Shown: piece by piece, positions 6,073 through 6,795 of the stretch
How positions within the stretch are numbered: the stretch's first letter is position 1
Layout: each line of letters opens with the position of its first letter
Assembly: GCA_019090845.1 (NCBI GenBank)
Contig: JAHRVD010000038.1
Span: 1 to 6,795 of the forward strand
DNA from: Marinosulfonomonas sp.
GTDB taxonomy: Bacteria > Pseudomonadota > Alphaproteobacteria > Rhodobacterales > Rhodobacteraceae
DNA length: 6,795 bases
Direction: 5' to 3'
Notes under the pieces: generated by a model
The model's database searches: none
The model's input: only the letters and a program-made list of their open reading frames with translations
Told to the model about the DNA's origin: nothing
Translations under genes and position numbers: made by a program

Positions 6073-6795
6073 TTAGTTCTCGGTGCTGAAAGCATAGATC
6101 GCGCAGCCGACAAGAACACTAACGGCAAATAGCAGGAACAGGTTGCCGAAAAATTCTGGCGTTACATTGACTTCCGGGCCAGCGGCGCGCGCCAGAGCAC
6201 TGGTGGTCAACTGCATCAATCCAACCCCACCGATGCCAAACATGTTCAGCATTGTCATGCCCCGCCCGGTCAGGTGGCGTGGCATGAACAACTGACCATG
6301 TGCCATCAATGCCGGAAAGGATGCACCAAAAAACCCAATCGCAGTGATCAGAATTGCAGAAATCAGCCAACCGGTCGACGGGAAAGCCCAAAGAGCAAGG
6401 CACAAAAATGCGCTGATCAGGTTACCGGCCATAATGACCTTCTTTTTTGAACCGATTAAGCGCTCTGCCGGACCATAGGCAAAACTACCAAGCGCCATCG
6501 CGATCCCCATCATCAACGTCACCCGGCCAATGCCAATCTGATCCAGACCAAATACATTTCCGAAATATGGCCCCGCCCATAGCCCGCGAATTGCCGCGGT
6601 CGGAGCGTAAAGCACAATCATCAGCGGGATAATCAGCAACAGGTGGCGATTGGCCAGCAGACTAAGCAAGTTGCCGGTTTCCTGTGCCTCGCCTTCTTCA
6701 CGTGGTGGGTCGCGCAAGAATATTAGCAGCGCAGCCGCAACCAAAAGCGCGGCCAGTGCAAGCGCCCACATGGTTTCGCGCCAACCGAAAACCTC
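6073..6795 (-). CDS. MFS transporter, C-terminal part (5' end beyond the right edge)
   Basis: 240 visible residues, in frame to the window edge (the first visible residues read EVFGWRETMW), so the N-terminal half is missing and the methionine at 6771 is not the true start. The pattern fits helices 6-12 of a major facilitator: a hydrophobic helix ending near IFLRDPP, a cytoplasmic loop with PREEGEAQETG, then six further helices. GSKKK between visible helices 3 and 4 looks like the cytoplasmic loop after helix 8. Substrate cannot be assigned. It lies 111 bp upstream of uraH on the same strand, so an operon with uraH-puuD, and a role in purine or urate movement, is possible but unproven; the gap also holds inverted repeats that may mark a separate regulatory unit. 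The protein ends FSTEN with TAA at 6073-6075. Confidence 0.85.
   Translation of the reverse strand, partial: EVFGWRETMWALALAALLVAAALLIFLRDPPREEGEAQETGNLLSLLANRHLLLIIPLMIVLYAPTAAIRGLWAGPYFGNVFGLDQIGIGRVTLMMGIAMALGSFAYGPAERLIGSKKKVIMAGNLISAFLCLALWAFPSTGWLISAILITAIGFFGASFPALMAHGQLFMPRHLTGRGMTMLNMFGIGGVGLMQLTTSALARAAGPEVNVTPEFFGNLFLLFAVSVLVGCAIYAFSTEN

Noticed and set aside
1..6795. Mobile element, CRISPR array, toxin-antitoxin or defence system
   Set aside because: All substantial coding sequence is accounted for by metabolic, transport and regulatory genes; no transposase, direct-repeat array, terminal inverted repeats or small paired genes were seen.

Overview
The window looks like chromosomal DNA of an alphaproteobacterium, most likely Rhodobacterales/Roseobacter group. 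This is an inference from protein style (Mrp, ZnuB, ZnuC, Zur and PuuD all read like that group), from moderate-to-high GC, and from the zur-znuC-znuB / znuA divergon. No transposase, integrase, tRNA, rRNA, CRISPR array or phage gene was seen, and coding density is high.

Layout. (1) At the left edge is the 5' part of a minus-strand gene for an Mrp/ApbC-type Fe-S cluster carrier ATPase (2-328), cut off just before its P-loop. (2) Next, a compact minus-strand operon zur-znuC-znuB (2482 down to 469) encodes the zinc-responsive repressor, the ATPase and the permease of a high-affinity zinc importer. The genes are joined by 4-nt and 1-nt stop/start overlaps. (3) The periplasmic zinc-binding protein gene znuA (2549-3421) is transcribed divergently. 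The short zur/znuA gap holds a clear 18-bp Zur-box-like palindrome overlapping the predicted znuA promoter. (4) Downstream of znuA, on the same strand, is a membrane di-iron hydroxylase of the sterol desaturase/fatty acid hydroxylase family (3506-4354). (5) Converging on it is a minus-strand uric-acid degradation block: a truncated MFS transporter (6073 to the right edge), 5-hydroxyisourate hydrolase (5605-5961) and membrane urate hydroxylase PuuD with a C-terminal cytochrome c domain (4377-5603).

How they work together. Zur with zinc bound would silence both arms of the divergon; in zinc shortage ZnuA captures periplasmic zinc and ZnuBC imports it. PuuD oxidises urate to 5-hydroxyisourate and the adjacent hydrolase converts that to OHCU. 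The MFS protein may move a related substrate, but this cannot be told from sequence.

Nothing in the window looks like an undescribed system. The points most worth a second look are: the ZnuA that lacks the usual His-rich loop while ZnuC carries an alternating-His tail; the nested inverted repeat just upstream of the 5-hydroxyisourate hydrolase gene; and the desaturase-like gene sitting in the zinc locus. All gaps between genes are under 150 bp.
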